A program made the translations under genes and the position numbers. Shown here in pieces: positions 18,964 through 27,364 of a stretch of DNA of 64,000 nt. Every line of letters starts with the position of its first letter. Position 1 is the first letter of the stretch. The notes beneath the pieces were generated by a model that ran no database searches, was not told the origin of the DNA, and saw only the letters and a program-made list of their open reading frames with translations. This stretch comes from Vibrio splendidus (GTDB lineage Bacteria > Pseudomonadota > Gammaproteobacteria > Enterobacterales > Vibrionaceae): the NCBI RefSeq assembly GCF_002873455.1, contig NZ_MCUN01000001.1, positions 248,001 to 312,000 on the forward strand, given 5' to 3'.

Positions 18964-18982
18964 AATGAGAATCAATATAATT
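18964..18982. promoter_or_regulatory. Fur-box-like site overlapping a start codon
   Basis: AATGAGAATCAATATAATT matches the Fur palindrome at 17 of 19 positions and contains the ATG of the binding-protein gene. If bound, Fur would block the start of the gene itself. It may be chance in AT-rich DNA. Confidence 0.5.
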
Positions 18983-19930
18983 TTTAAAATCATTGTTGTT
19001 TTTTTGATTTCAGATTCGGCTTCTGTTTTCGCAGAAACCGAAATGACATCTCAAAATACTTATCCCAAGACTTTCGTTAATGCGGATGGGTCACAGACAG
19101 TTATCCCATCTAAACCGACTCGAATCCTGTCTACCTCGGTGACAATTAGTGGGACGCTACTGGCTATTGATGCTCCATTAGCCGCTACTGCACTCACTTA
19201 TGAAGGGGAGTTTTTTAGTCAATGGGCAGATATTGCTGAACAGAGAAGCGTGGAAAAGGCGTGGCCAGCCGGCAGCGTTGATTTAGAGTCTGCCTATATC
19301 TATGAACCTGATTTGATTGTTGTAGCATGGCGCGGTGGTGATTCGGCGAGAGACCAAATAGCTGAATTTAAGCAAATAGCACCAACCATTATTTTGGATT
19401 ACACCGCACAATCATGGCAAGACTTGGCTTTGAGGCTTGGACAGGCGACAGGGTTAGAAGAACAAGCCCAACAAAAAATTAGCCAGTTTGAGTCGTTCGT
19501 TAACCAGAGTAAAAATAAACTACAGATACCCGAAGGCGAAACAAATATTGTGGCGTATTTTGGACCTGGAGCTACCAATGCTATCGCTTTAGAGGACGGT
19601 GTTCATGCGAACTTGCTCACTGACCTCGGTTTCAAAATGGAAGTGCAAAATCGTCAGTGGCATGACAACACAGTGCCTTTATCAGACTTTATGCGCGTCC
19701 ACTTTGAACTGCTGACTCAACTTAAAGCCGATACGACATTTTTGCTAGAAGCGAGTGACGATAGCGCTAATCGATTCATGCACGACCCAATCCTGATCAA
19801 CCTTCCGTCTGTCCAGAATAAACAAGTCTTCGGTTTAGGTGAGAATTCGTTTCGTATCGATATGTATAGTGCCACTGAAATCGTTAATGACATTGTTCAG
19901 ATTTTTGAACGAGATAAAAATGCAGGCTAA
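18965..19930 (+). CDS. Periplasmic siderophore-binding protein (ViuP/FepB-type)
   Basis: A 321-residue periplasmic binding protein of the iron-siderophore class. The N-terminal signal sequence ends near VFAE, with no lipobox Cys. Then come the PSKPTRILSTSVTISGTLLA segment typical of FepB/FatB-like proteins and a long middle helix around LATGLEEQ-like sequence. It would pass the ferric siderophore from the periplasm to the inner-membrane permease. It begins a run of transport genes (binding protein, permease, permease) placed between the two NRPS genes. The ribosome site before the ATG is weak, and the Fur-like site overlaps the start codon. Confidence 0.87.
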   Translation: MRINIIFKIIVVFLISDSASVFAETEMTSQNTYPKTFVNADGSQTVIPSKPTRILSTSVTISGTLLAIDAPLAATALTYEGEFFSQWADIAEQRSVEKAWPAGSVDLESAYIYEPDLIVVAWRGGDSARDQIAEFKQIAPTIILDYTAQSWQDLALRLGQATGLEEQAQQKISQFESFVNQSKNKLQIPEGETNIVAYFGPGATNAIALEDGVHANLLTDLGFKMEVQNRQWHDNTVPLSDFMRVHFELLTQLKADTTFLLEASDDSANRFMHDPILINLPSVQNKQVFGLGENSFRIDMYSATEIVNDIVQIFERDKNAG

Positions 19931-19960
19931 TGGTTAATACCAATGGTAAATAGGTAAAGG

Positions 19961-21022
19961 ATGTCCGGAATGACAAGTATTGTTGGCCCTGCCGAAGCAT
20001 TTGAACAGATAAGAAATGGACAACGACAACGACAACGACGACGATGGCTGATGGCGGGAATCGTGTTGTTATTTTTTGCATCGTGTTTTAGCCTTTTCAT
20101 CGGCACACATTACATATCGCCGGTAGTGACTCTGGATGCGATTTTTTCTTTTGATCCAACCAACAGTGATCATCTATTGGTTGTCCACCTTCGAATTCCA
20201 CGCACCTTGTTAGCTTTAGTTGTTGGCGGTGCGCTTGGTGTTGCAGGTGTTATCATGCAAGGCTTAACTCGTAACCCATTAGCTGACCCTGGAATACTCG
20301 GTGTAAATGCGGGGGCGACAGTTGCCATAGTCTCAGCGATAGCCTTTCTGGGCATCCATGATATGGCCTATGTGATGTGGTTTGGTTTATTTGGGGCAGC
20401 TGTTTCTGGAACGGGTGTTTTTGCCCTTGCTGGGGTAAATAAAGGTGTTAACCCTGTAAGAGTTGTATTGGCAGGAACAGCTTTGTCGGTTGTGTTGCTT
20501 GCACTGACTCATATGATCACAATAAACAGCAATGAAATGGTGTTTGAACAATATAGACATTGGGCTGTGGGGTCATTTCAAGGGCGAGGTTACGATGTCT
20601 TGATCCCGGCTGCCATGTTAATAGCCATTGGATTAGTAATCGCATTTTCATTAAGTAAAGCCTTAGATACTGTCTCGTTAGGGGACGATATTGGTCACGC
20701 CTTAGGTGTTAACCCGATCAAAATATGGTGTTTTGCTTCTATTGCTATTGTGGTTTTAGCGGGGACCTCTACTGCTGCGGCTGGCCCTATCAGCTTTGTT
20801 GGTCTTACTGCCCCTCATATTGCAAGGATGGCGGTGGGGCCGGATCATAAATGGTTGATGCCTTTCTCTTTACTGATTGCATCCATTCTGGCGGTTATCG
20901 CCGATGTGCTAGGCCGGATCGTTGGTTATCCCAATGAGATCAGTGTAGGCATTATGATTGCTCTAATCGGCGGGCCATTCTTTGTATTCTTAGTGAAACG
21001 TTGGAAGATATCTCTCCTATGA
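19961..21022 (+). CDS. FecCD-family siderophore permease (ViuD/FepD-type)
   Basis: A 353-residue inner-membrane permease of the FecCD/BtuC family with many hydrophobic helices. GVAGVIMQGLTRNPLADPGILG near residues 85-106 is the family signature, and GPISFVGLTAPHIAR holds the coupling helix contact with the ATPase. ATG codons at 19961 and 19970 are both possible; the second is better spaced from AAAGG. Residues 23-31 are a cationic stretch (QRQRQRRRW) coded by a CAACGA hexamer repeat. It overlaps the next gene by ATGA, so the two permeases are translationally coupled and probably form a heterodimer. Confidence 0.92.
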   Translation: MSGMTSIVGPAEAFEQIRNGQRQRQRRRWLMAGIVLLFFASCFSLFIGTHYISPVVTLDAIFSFDPTNSDHLLVVHLRIPRTLLALVVGGALGVAGVIMQGLTRNPLADPGILGVNAGATVAIVSAIAFLGIHDMAYVMWFGLFGAAVSGTGVFALAGVNKGVNPVRVVLAGTALSVVLLALTHMITINSNEMVFEQYRHWAVGSFQGRGYDVLIPAAMLIAIGLVIAFSLSKALDTVSLGDDIGHALGVNPIKIWCFASIAIVVLAGTSTAAAGPISFVGLTAPHIARMAVGPDHKWLMPFSLLIASILAVIADVLGRIVGYPNEISVGIMIALIGGPFFVFLVKRWKISLL

Positions 21023-22080
21023 TGATTGAGCCTTATACTCTTCAAAACTCTGGCTCGGGAAGTGTTGTACGCTTCGGTCAGTTTTCTTTCCGTTATCAAC
21101 CGCCTCATATACTTGTCGCTTTAATTTTGTTGATATCAGTTTGCGCTATTGCAACTTATTCCATGACACTGGGTAAGTTTAATATCTCGTTGCCTCAAGT
21201 GGCCGATATCATTCTTGGGGTTGGAGAGGGGGGCGTAAAAGATCGAATAATTCTTAACATAAGACTGCCTAAGGTTCTTACTGCGGTCTTTGTTGGGGCT
21301 GCTTTAGGCATTTCTGGTGCGGTATTTCAATCGGTATCAAGAAATGCTCTTGGTTCTCCAGATGTCATTGGCTTCACTACGGGGGCTGCGACCGGTGCAA
21401 TTGCTCAAATAGTTTTGTTTGAGCAAGGGGCTATCGAAGTGGCGATAGCGGCGATAGTCGGCGGAGTAATCACGGCCGTTATCGTTTACTTACTTGCGGT
21501 AAAAGCAGGAGTGGTTGGAGGGTATCGCCTAATACTCACTGGTATTGGGATCGGGTCCATTTTGAGTGCGCTGAACAGCTTGATGTTAGTTAAGGGTAAT
21601 TTGGACAATGCCATTTTGGCTAATCTATGGCTTGCAGGATCACTGCATGCTAGGACATGGACACATGTTTATCCTGTACTCATAGGTGTATTTCTCCTCC
21701 TCCCTTTTATGGTGATGTTAAAGCGTGCGCTTGTCATGATAGAGATGGGGGATGACATCGCAACCCAGTTGGGTATCCGAGTCGAGCGAGTCCGTCTTTC
21801 TATGATTTTCTTTGCTGTGGTCTTAGCCGCATTCGCGACAGGGGCTGCGGGGCCTATCGCCTTTATTGCCCTTGCTGCTCCGCAATTAGTTGGCCGATTG
21901 AGAAAATCGCGAGCATTATCGTTGTTCTCCTCAGCTCTTATGGGCGCGTTGTTGGTTTTGACTGCGGACGTTTTAATTCAATGGTTGCCTTTTCAAGCAA
22001 GCGTGCCAATAGGCCGGATGACGGGCATTGTTGGTGGCATATATTTGATTTGGCTATTGACTCGATCTCGCCAGTTTTAA
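21019..22080 (+). CDS. FecCD-family siderophore permease (ViuG/FepG-type)
   Basis: A 353-residue multi-spanning permease, the second of the pair. The signatures are ALGISGAVFQSVSRNALGSP and, near the end, GPIAFIALAAPQLVGRL. The ATG at 21019 overlaps the stop of the first permease (ATGA), so it is preferred to the TTG at 21001. Together with the first permease and the ATPase at 25668 it should import the ferric siderophore into the cytoplasm. The ATPase gene is unusually separated from the permeases by the second NRPS gene. Confidence 0.92.
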   Translation: MMIEPYTLQNSGSGSVVRFGQFSFRYQPPHILVALILLISVCAIATYSMTLGKFNISLPQVADIILGVGEGGVKDRIILNIRLPKVLTAVFVGAALGISGAVFQSVSRNALGSPDVIGFTTGAATGAIAQIVLFEQGAIEVAIAAIVGGVITAVIVYLLAVKAGVVGGYRLILTGIGIGSILSALNSLMLVKGNLDNAILANLWLAGSLHARTWTHVYPVLIGVFLLLPFMVMLKRALVMIEMGDDIATQLGIRVERVRLSMIFFAVVLAAFATGAAGPIAFIALAAPQLVGRLRKSRALSLFSSALMGALLVLTADVLIQWLPFQASVPIGRMTGIVGGIYLIWLLTRSRQF

Positions 22081-22109
22081 GCATAGGTACACATATCTCA
22101 ATTAATGCA

Positions 22110-22128
22110 AATGAGAATGCTTTACATT
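22110..22128. promoter_or_regulatory. Fur-box-like site upstream of the second NRPS gene
   Basis: AATGAGAATGCTTTACATT is identical to the site at 1695-1713 before the receptor gene, and the identity extends one base 5'. It gives the second NRPS gene its own iron-regulated promoter. Confidence 0.75.
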
Positions 22129-22183
22129 AAGTTTTATTGAGAATAAAGTAAGCCACTGATTTTAATAAGCGTAGAGCTTAGAG

Positions 22184-22192
22184 CCCCCCCCC
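22184..22192. repeat. Nine-base poly-C tract in NRPS leader
   Basis: A run of nine C lies between the Fur-like site and the NRPS ATG, in non-coding DNA. Such tracts vary in length by slippage in many bacteria; an effect on expression here is speculative. Confidence 0.7.
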
Positions 22193-22268
22193 AGAATACT
22201 TGTACTTTAAAGCCAGCTTTAGCTTCAAAAAGGACAGTTCTGAATTCTTTCAGACAGGAGAAAGGAAC

Positions 22269-25200
22269 ATGATATTTAACTCGCATCACTCGAAGGAAAA
22301 GAGTGGATTTGGCAACGCAGTGACAGATTTTGAAGAACGAGTTTGGATGCACCATCAGCAGCATGATGATTCTGCTCAATACTCAGCTGCGTACCGTCTA
22401 ACAGGGGAAGTCAACATTGGTCGATTGGTTTCTTCGTTGAGTAAACTTTCTCAATTCGTGCCATCTCTTAATATTTGTTATCAATTTGATGAGAATGCAG
22501 GTTTAGTTAAATTTCAAGATAATGCGTTTTCTCAATCGATTCATATTGAAGCTGTTGATTCGGTTCAAGACGCAATTTCTCACCTGCAAGCTAATCAATC
22601 AATCCCTATAGCGCTGGAATCTCAGTCAGGAATTCAATTTACCGTTTACATTTGCGCAGAGCAAGATGTGGTATTGGGTGTTGTTTCTCACCAAATCCTG
22701 AGTGGTGAAGTGTGCTGGAAAGAAATATTCGAAGTTGTGAGTGCTCTATATAATCATGGCCTTTGTACCGTAGACCAGAAAAAGCAGCCTACAAATATGG
22801 GCGGCTTCACGCCTATTCAAAAGTTTGAAGCTCTTTCGACATCTTGTTTGCCATGGATTAAGCGTTCTACACGGGATATTGACTTAGTACAAACCGGTGT
22901 CAGTGAAAATGTTTGTTCGTATTTACAGGCATCAGTACCACGTAAGTTTACGACTTCTATTCAAAGAGAGATCTTCGAGGATCGCCTCGGGAGGACGATG
23001 AACGAAGTAGAAATCCTCTCAGCTACTGCGGTGCTGTTCGCTCGTTACATCACAGAGTCTAATGATCTCGATAGTCTTGATGTGTTCATGCCGGTTGATA
23101 TCAGTCAGAAAAATCGAGAAATCAATGGCGCGATGATTGAGACCGATTTGACTTATCTCCGTTTAGGGCAGCCAATTTCAGACTTAGGCCAAGCTGTTGG
23201 CGACCTTACTATGAAGCTAACCTCTGCTCAGTCTCAGACCATCGAGTCAACAGAGTTTTCTAAATCAGCAGCCTTAGTTACTTGGCTTGTAGACCCAGCT
23301 GACTATTTGTCTCTTGACGATGTGGAGGCAGAGAAATTACCGACCGCACCGCTTTATCCGAAGTTTGAAATCTCTCTTGCGGTTGGCATTGACCGACAAG
23401 GTGCCCTGTCATTTGAGTTAGTTACGGGGGCAACGGTTTCTCCTCACTTAGGAGCGTTTCTATTTGAGCAGTTTATTGCCTATATTGATGGTCAAAAAGT
23501 CACTAAACCAGCATTGGCAAAGCAGGATGTAAAAGCGGCACCGTTGGTGAATGAAAGAGCCGAGCCAGTTTCAATTTTTAAAAAGACAATACTCGCTGAG
23601 TTTAGAGATGCACTTTCGATAGAAAGCATGAATGAAGACGATGACTTCTTTGATTTTGGTGGTCATTCGCTTATTGGTACTCGAGTCATTGGTCGTTTGT
23701 TGAAGGATCATGGGGTTGAAGTGAGCATTGAAGACTTATTTACCTACCGAACTGCGGCAGAGCTGGCGAAGCGCGCTAAGCCTACAAATTCCCCGGTTGT
23801 GCCGGCATCAGTTGAAGTATCAAGTCCCGTTTCTGAGCTAAATTCTACGGCTGAACTTATTTTGGTTGAGTTTAGAGAGGCTCTGGCTTCGGAGACAATG
23901 ACAGCAACGGACGATTTCTTTGACTTCGGCGGGCACTCATTGATAGCAACTCGAGTTATTGGGCGCTTGCTGACTCATCATGGTATTGAAATCAGTATTA
24001 ACGATCTTTTTGGCAACCCGACGGCTCAATCGCTTGCCGAACAAGCTGTGCCGAAAAGTACCGAGTTTCTTGAGCCCGCGACATCTCTTACCGATGTTGG
24101 TTCTCCGCTTGCTCCATTGTCACTCGCTCAGAACTCTCTGTGGAAGGCGATCCCAAAATACGCCAAATTTGGACTCAATACGATTTTTAACTTGCCGTTT
24201 GTTTTACGCTTTTTCGATGAATTGGATGAAGTGGCTTTTGGGGAAGCTTGCCGCGATATTCTAGTTCGTCATGCCACTCTAAGAAGCCATTTCTATGAAC
24301 ATGATGGTAATCCATGTCAACAAGTGGTTGATGTCAGTGACATTGGCAATTACAAATGGTTTTGGACTTCAGATGAATGTGAAACCGAAGATAGGGATGA
24401 GTTTCTTAAACAAGAGGCAATCCATCCCTTTGATTTAGAGAAGGAGTTCCCTCTTCGAGTTAGGTTCATCCGTTGCAAGGAGACGGGGCAGCAGTTCTTG
24501 TCCTTCTTATTCCACCATATTGTACAAGATGAATGGTCAGTGAATTTGATGATGGATGAGCTTAGTTTAGCTTATAAACTACGTGTTCAAGGTCAACCAC
24601 CAGCATGGAGACATGAAGCTCTTCCAATGCACGAGTATGCTCGCATGCAGAGAGGTTCTGGAACACATCAGAAGCACCTCGATTATTGGTTGGATAATCT
24701 AAAAGGTGTGCCGTGGTCTACTCCTATCTTCCCAAAGAATCACCCTTTATCAGAGAAGGCCGATCCTCAAGGGGCTAAAGGTGGTTGGGTCATCATTGAA
24801 ATTGAAGATAACGTAAGGGATGGGCTATATGCACTTGCCAAGCAGCAAAGCGCATCGCTATTCAATGTCGTTTATGCATCTATCGCAGCGGCACTCAATG
24901 CTGTTGGTGCGCCCAATAAGCTCATAGTAGGAACCTCGGCTTCGGGCCGACAAGACGTTGAGTATTACGACACGATAGGTTACTTCACCACCGTAGTGGC
25001 GCATTTAGTGAATTTTGAACGCGTCCGTACGGTGGCTGAACTGGTAGCCCAAGTGAAACATACGATTAATGATTCTATGCCATATGGAGATATTCCTATC
25101 GACCTTATTGAAGAAGGTTTGGTTGGGGGGGATCCCGATGTGGACGGGCACATGTTCGAAGTCTTTATTCAACTTCACGCCAAAAGTAAATTTAGTGGTG

Positions 25201-25484
25201 CTTTCGAATTGTCTAATGGTGACAAAATCAACTTCCAGCAGGTTGATTCAGATCGAAGCGAATCTGGTTTAGGACTTCAGTTCGAAGTGTTAGAAGAAAC
25301 CGTCAATGATGAGCAGGTGCTACGTGTAATGATGAGCTACCTTACTGAAAACTACAGTCAAGCTCAGGTTAATCTTCTGTGTGACACACTAAGAGCTCTG
25401 TTTGCAGAATTTGCTCTAAGCTCAAAGGGTGATCAGTTGCTCGACGCAATCAAAGACTGTGTGGTTGAACCCGCAATATTATAA
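22269..25484 (+). CDS. NRPS, C-PCP-PCP-C: C-terminal half of a VibF-type synthetase
   Basis: A 1071-residue NRPS without an adenylation domain. The first condensation domain (about 20-430) is degenerate: its motif reads SHQILSG (from Ser140), losing the first His and the Asp. Two tandem carrier domains follow, both with FFDFGGHSL and Ser467 and Ser557, about 90 residues apart and roughly 60% identical by eye. The last condensation domain (about 610-1060) has HHIVQDE at 749-755. VibF ends C1-PCP-C2, so this is its second half with one extra carrier. It should accept Thr from the A domain of the first NRPS and pass the aryl-oxazoline to the polyamine. ATG 22269 follows AGGAGAAAGGA and is preferred to an upstream TTG. 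Confidence 0.88.
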   Translation: MIFNSHHSKEKSGFGNAVTDFEERVWMHHQQHDDSAQYSAAYRLTGEVNIGRLVSSLSKLSQFVPSLNICYQFDENAGLVKFQDNAFSQSIHIEAVDSVQDAISHLQANQSIPIALESQSGIQFTVYICAEQDVVLGVVSHQILSGEVCWKEIFEVVSALYNHGLCTVDQKKQPTNMGGFTPIQKFEALSTSCLPWIKRSTRDIDLVQTGVSENVCSYLQASVPRKFTTSIQREIFEDRLGRTMNEVEILSATAVLFARYITESNDLDSLDVFMPVDISQKNREINGAMIETDLTYLRLGQPISDLGQAVGDLTMKLTSAQSQTIESTEFSKSAALVTWLVDPADYLSLDDVEAEKLPTAPLYPKFEISLAVGIDRQGALSFELVTGATVSPHLGAFLFEQFIAYIDGQKVTKPALAKQDVKAAPLVNERAEPVSIFKKTILAEFRDALSIESMNEDDDFFDFGGHSLIGTRVIGRLLKDHGVEVSIEDLFTYRTAAELAKRAKPTNSPVVPASVEVSSPVSELNSTAELILVEFREALASETMTATDDFFDFGGHSLIATRVIGRLLTHHGIEISINDLFGNPTAQSLAEQAVPKSTEFLEPATSLTDVGSPLAPLSLAQNSLWKAIPKYAKFGLNTIFNLPFVLRFFDELDEVAFGEACRDILVRHATLRSHFYEHDGNPCQQVVDVSDIGNYKWFWTSDECETEDRDEFLKQEAIHPFDLEKEFPLRVRFIRCKETGQQFLSFLFHHIVQDEWSVNLMMDELSLAYKLRVQGQPPAWRHEALPMHEYARMQRGSGTHQKHLDYWLDNLKGVPWSTPIFPKNHPLSEKADPQGAKGGWVIIEIEDNVRDGLYALAKQQSASLFNVVYASIAAALNAVGAPNKLIVGTSASGRQDVEYYDTIGYFTTVVAHLVNFERVRTVAELVAQVKHTINDSMPYGDIPIDLIEEGLVGGDPDVDGHMFEVFIQLHAKSKFSGAFELSNGDKINFQQVDSDRSESGLGLQFEVLEETVNDEQVLRVMMSYLTENYSQAQVNLLCDTLRALFAEFALSSKGDQLLDAIKDCVVEPAIL

Positions 25485-25529
25485 AACTGTCGGTAGATTA
25501 CTTGTGTAAGAAACCAAGCGTAACCTTGA

Positions 25530-25557
25530 GCAGCATCAAGTCTATTCTTGATGCTGC
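25530..25557 (+). terminator. Strong hairpin after the second NRPS gene
   Basis: GCAGCATCAAG pairs perfectly with CTTGATGCTGC around TCTATT, followed by GCTTTCCC. It separates the NRPS gene from the ATPase gene. AT-rich AGCTAATTAG-like repeats follow up to about 25640. Confidence 0.8.
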
Positions 25558-25667
25558 GCTTTCCCAAGTAACTGAATAGCTAGAGCTAATTAGTTAAGTA
25601 ATCAAACAGCTAATTAGCTAAATAAGAAAATAGCTAAAGGTTACTTAGGGGATATTGTTTAACTTAA

Positions 25668-26495
25668 ATGAATCAGAAGCTTATGAGCCTATCGACACCG
25701 GTTAAATCCAACATTACCTCTCGACTAAACGGAAATAACCTTAAACTTGCATACGAGAATCGCGTTATTTGTGAAAATCTCGAGCTTTATATTCCTGAAG
25801 ATAAATTTACGGTGATTGTCGGACCTAACGGATGCGGAAAGTCTACCTTATTGAGAAGCTTATGCCGCTTGTTGAAGCCTTCTCAAGGTCAAATTTGCCT
25901 TGATGGTCAGAATATTCAAAAGTTGCCAGCTAAAGAGTTGGCGAGAGAGTTAGGGTTACTGCCGCAAAGTTCACAAGCACCTGAAGGGATTCGAGTCGTT
26001 GATTTGGTGGCAAGAGGTCGCTACCCGCATCAAAAACTGTTTAAGCAGTGGAGCTTAGATGATCAAGAGGCGGTCTCCCAAGCGATGGAAGATACTAGTG
26101 TCACCGATTTGGCCGAGAGGCAGGTCGATGAACTCTCAGGAGGTCAGAAACAACGAGTTTGGATCGCCATGGTATTAGCACAAAAGACACCGATAGTATT
26201 ACTTGATGAGCCGACAACTTATTTGGACGTCGCACACCAGATTGATTTGTTGGAGTTGTTCCGTAGCCTCAATAGAGAAAAAAAACACACCATCGTTGCC
26301 GTGCTGCATGATTTGAATCAAGCCTGTCGTTATGCGGATCATCTGATTGCATTTGCTGGTGGAGAAATTGTCGCACAAGGCGAACCTAAGTCTTTAATTG
26401 ACGCAAAACTCGTTAAGCAAGTGTTTGGCTTAGATAGCGTTATTATTGATGATCCTGTAAGTCATACTCCATTGATTGTGCCTCTGGGGAGGTAA
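25668..26495 (+). CDS. Siderophore ABC transporter ATPase (ViuC/FepC-type)
   Basis: A 275-residue ATP-binding subunit. Walker A is GPNGCGKST, the signature motif LSGGQKQR, and Walker B PIVLLDEPT, followed by the H-loop in VLHDLNQA. Its closest known partners are FecCD-type permeases. It powers the two permeases at 19961-22080. It is followed after 5 bases by the phosphopantetheinyl transferase gene, so the two are translated together. ATG 25668 is given; ATG 25683 is a second option, and neither has a strong ribosome site. Confidence 0.92.
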   Translation: MNQKLMSLSTPVKSNITSRLNGNNLKLAYENRVICENLELYIPEDKFTVIVGPNGCGKSTLLRSLCRLLKPSQGQICLDGQNIQKLPAKELARELGLLPQSSQAPEGIRVVDLVARGRYPHQKLFKQWSLDDQEAVSQAMEDTSVTDLAERQVDELSGGQKQRVWIAMVLAQKTPIVLLDEPTTYLDVAHQIDLLELFRSLNREKKHTIVAVLHDLNQACRYADHLIAFAGGEIVAQGEPKSLIDAKLVKQVFGLDSVIIDDPVSHTPLIVPLGR

Positions 26496-26500
26496 CTCAT

Positions 26501-27202
26501 ATGACTTTTTTGTCAGGTTTGCAATTACTCACTTTTGGTTCGAAAAATGTAAAGGTTTGGCAGTACCACTTTGATCGACAAAGGTATACAGATTGCCTTT
26601 TTCAAGAACTTGACATCGCGTTACCAAATGAAATGAAGCGTGCAATGACTAAGCGAAAAGCTGAGTTTATTGCCGGTCGAAGGGCTGCATTGCACGCATT
26701 ACGCATTGAAGGTTGCGATTGTCTTGAGCTGCCCATCGGTAAACACCGATCGCCGGTTTGGCCCGCTGGTTGGATTGGAAGTATTTCTCATACTGATGAT
26801 CTAGCGGTAGCGACTGTTAGTTCACTAGGTGACGTGAGCCTTGTTGGTTTGGATGTTGAAGAGCTCATCAATGAAAACCTGGTTATGTCACTGATGCCTA
26901 TGTTTGTTAGTCCTCAAGAAAGAAAGCACTTAGCCGGGACTCACCTTCCCATTCAATGGTTTGTCACCTTAGTGTTCTCCGCTAAGGAGAGTATTTTTAA
27001 AGCCATCTATCCCTATGTTAAGACCTATTTAGAGTTCAGCGACTCAAAGTTAATGAGTGTCGATATGGATAAAGGCGAGGCACATTTTAAACTGTGTGAA
27101 CGCGGAGAGAAAGCGTTTGGTGAAGCACTAAATCTATGTGTGTATTTCTTTTTTAAGCAAGGTAAAGTTTATACATTGGTACGCGAACCTCGCCAAGCTT
27201 GA
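26501..27202 (+). CDS. EntD/VibD-type 4'-phosphopantetheinyl transferase
   Basis: A 233-residue enzyme that turns apo carrier proteins into the holo form with coenzyme A. Motifs of the EntD/Sfp group are seen: KRKAEFIAGRRAA, the HRSPVWPAGWIGSISHT segment, VGLDVEEL with metal-binding acids, and FSAKESIFKAIYP. Its targets here would be the two aryl carriers and the two NRPS carrier domains. It directly follows the ATPase gene and is the last gene of the siderophore island. Confidence 0.92.
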   Translation: MTFLSGLQLLTFGSKNVKVWQYHFDRQRYTDCLFQELDIALPNEMKRAMTKRKAEFIAGRRAALHALRIEGCDCLELPIGKHRSPVWPAGWIGSISHTDDLAVATVSSLGDVSLVGLDVEELINENLVMSLMPMFVSPQERKHLAGTHLPIQWFVTLVFSAKESIFKAIYPYVKTYLEFSDSKLMSVDMDKGEAHFKLCERGEKAFGEALNLCVYFFFKQGKVYTLVREPRQA

Positions 27203-27364
27203 TTAACTCCAGAAATTGTTTGTATATATTTCTAAGTCTTTTTGTACCTAAATGTGGACTATTGGCATTATTTGGGGCTCATGTGCCTTTTTCTTAAGAT
27301 ACATCTTGTTGATATCATTTATTTTTTCTAGCATGTAACTAAGAGAAATGGATTAGAGGCTCTA

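Larger units (their letters stand above)
18584..18964. other. 381-base intergenic region
   Basis: It contains a weak hairpin just after the NRPS gene (18609-18631), an 8-bp tandem repeat (18858-18880) and, at its right end, a Fur-like site that runs into the next gene. No gene is seen. Confidence 0.5.

Noticed and set aside
275..27202. Vanchrobactin or anguibactin locus
   Set aside because: No VabF-type three-module NRPS with Arg and Ser modules and no histamine genes; VibH-like and Cy-Cy-A proteins fit polyamine siderophores.
275..27202. Plain vibriobactin or fluvibactin locus
   Set aside because: The PchB-like lyase, second aryl-AMP ligase with Cys, and extra ArCP are not needed for all-DHB products.
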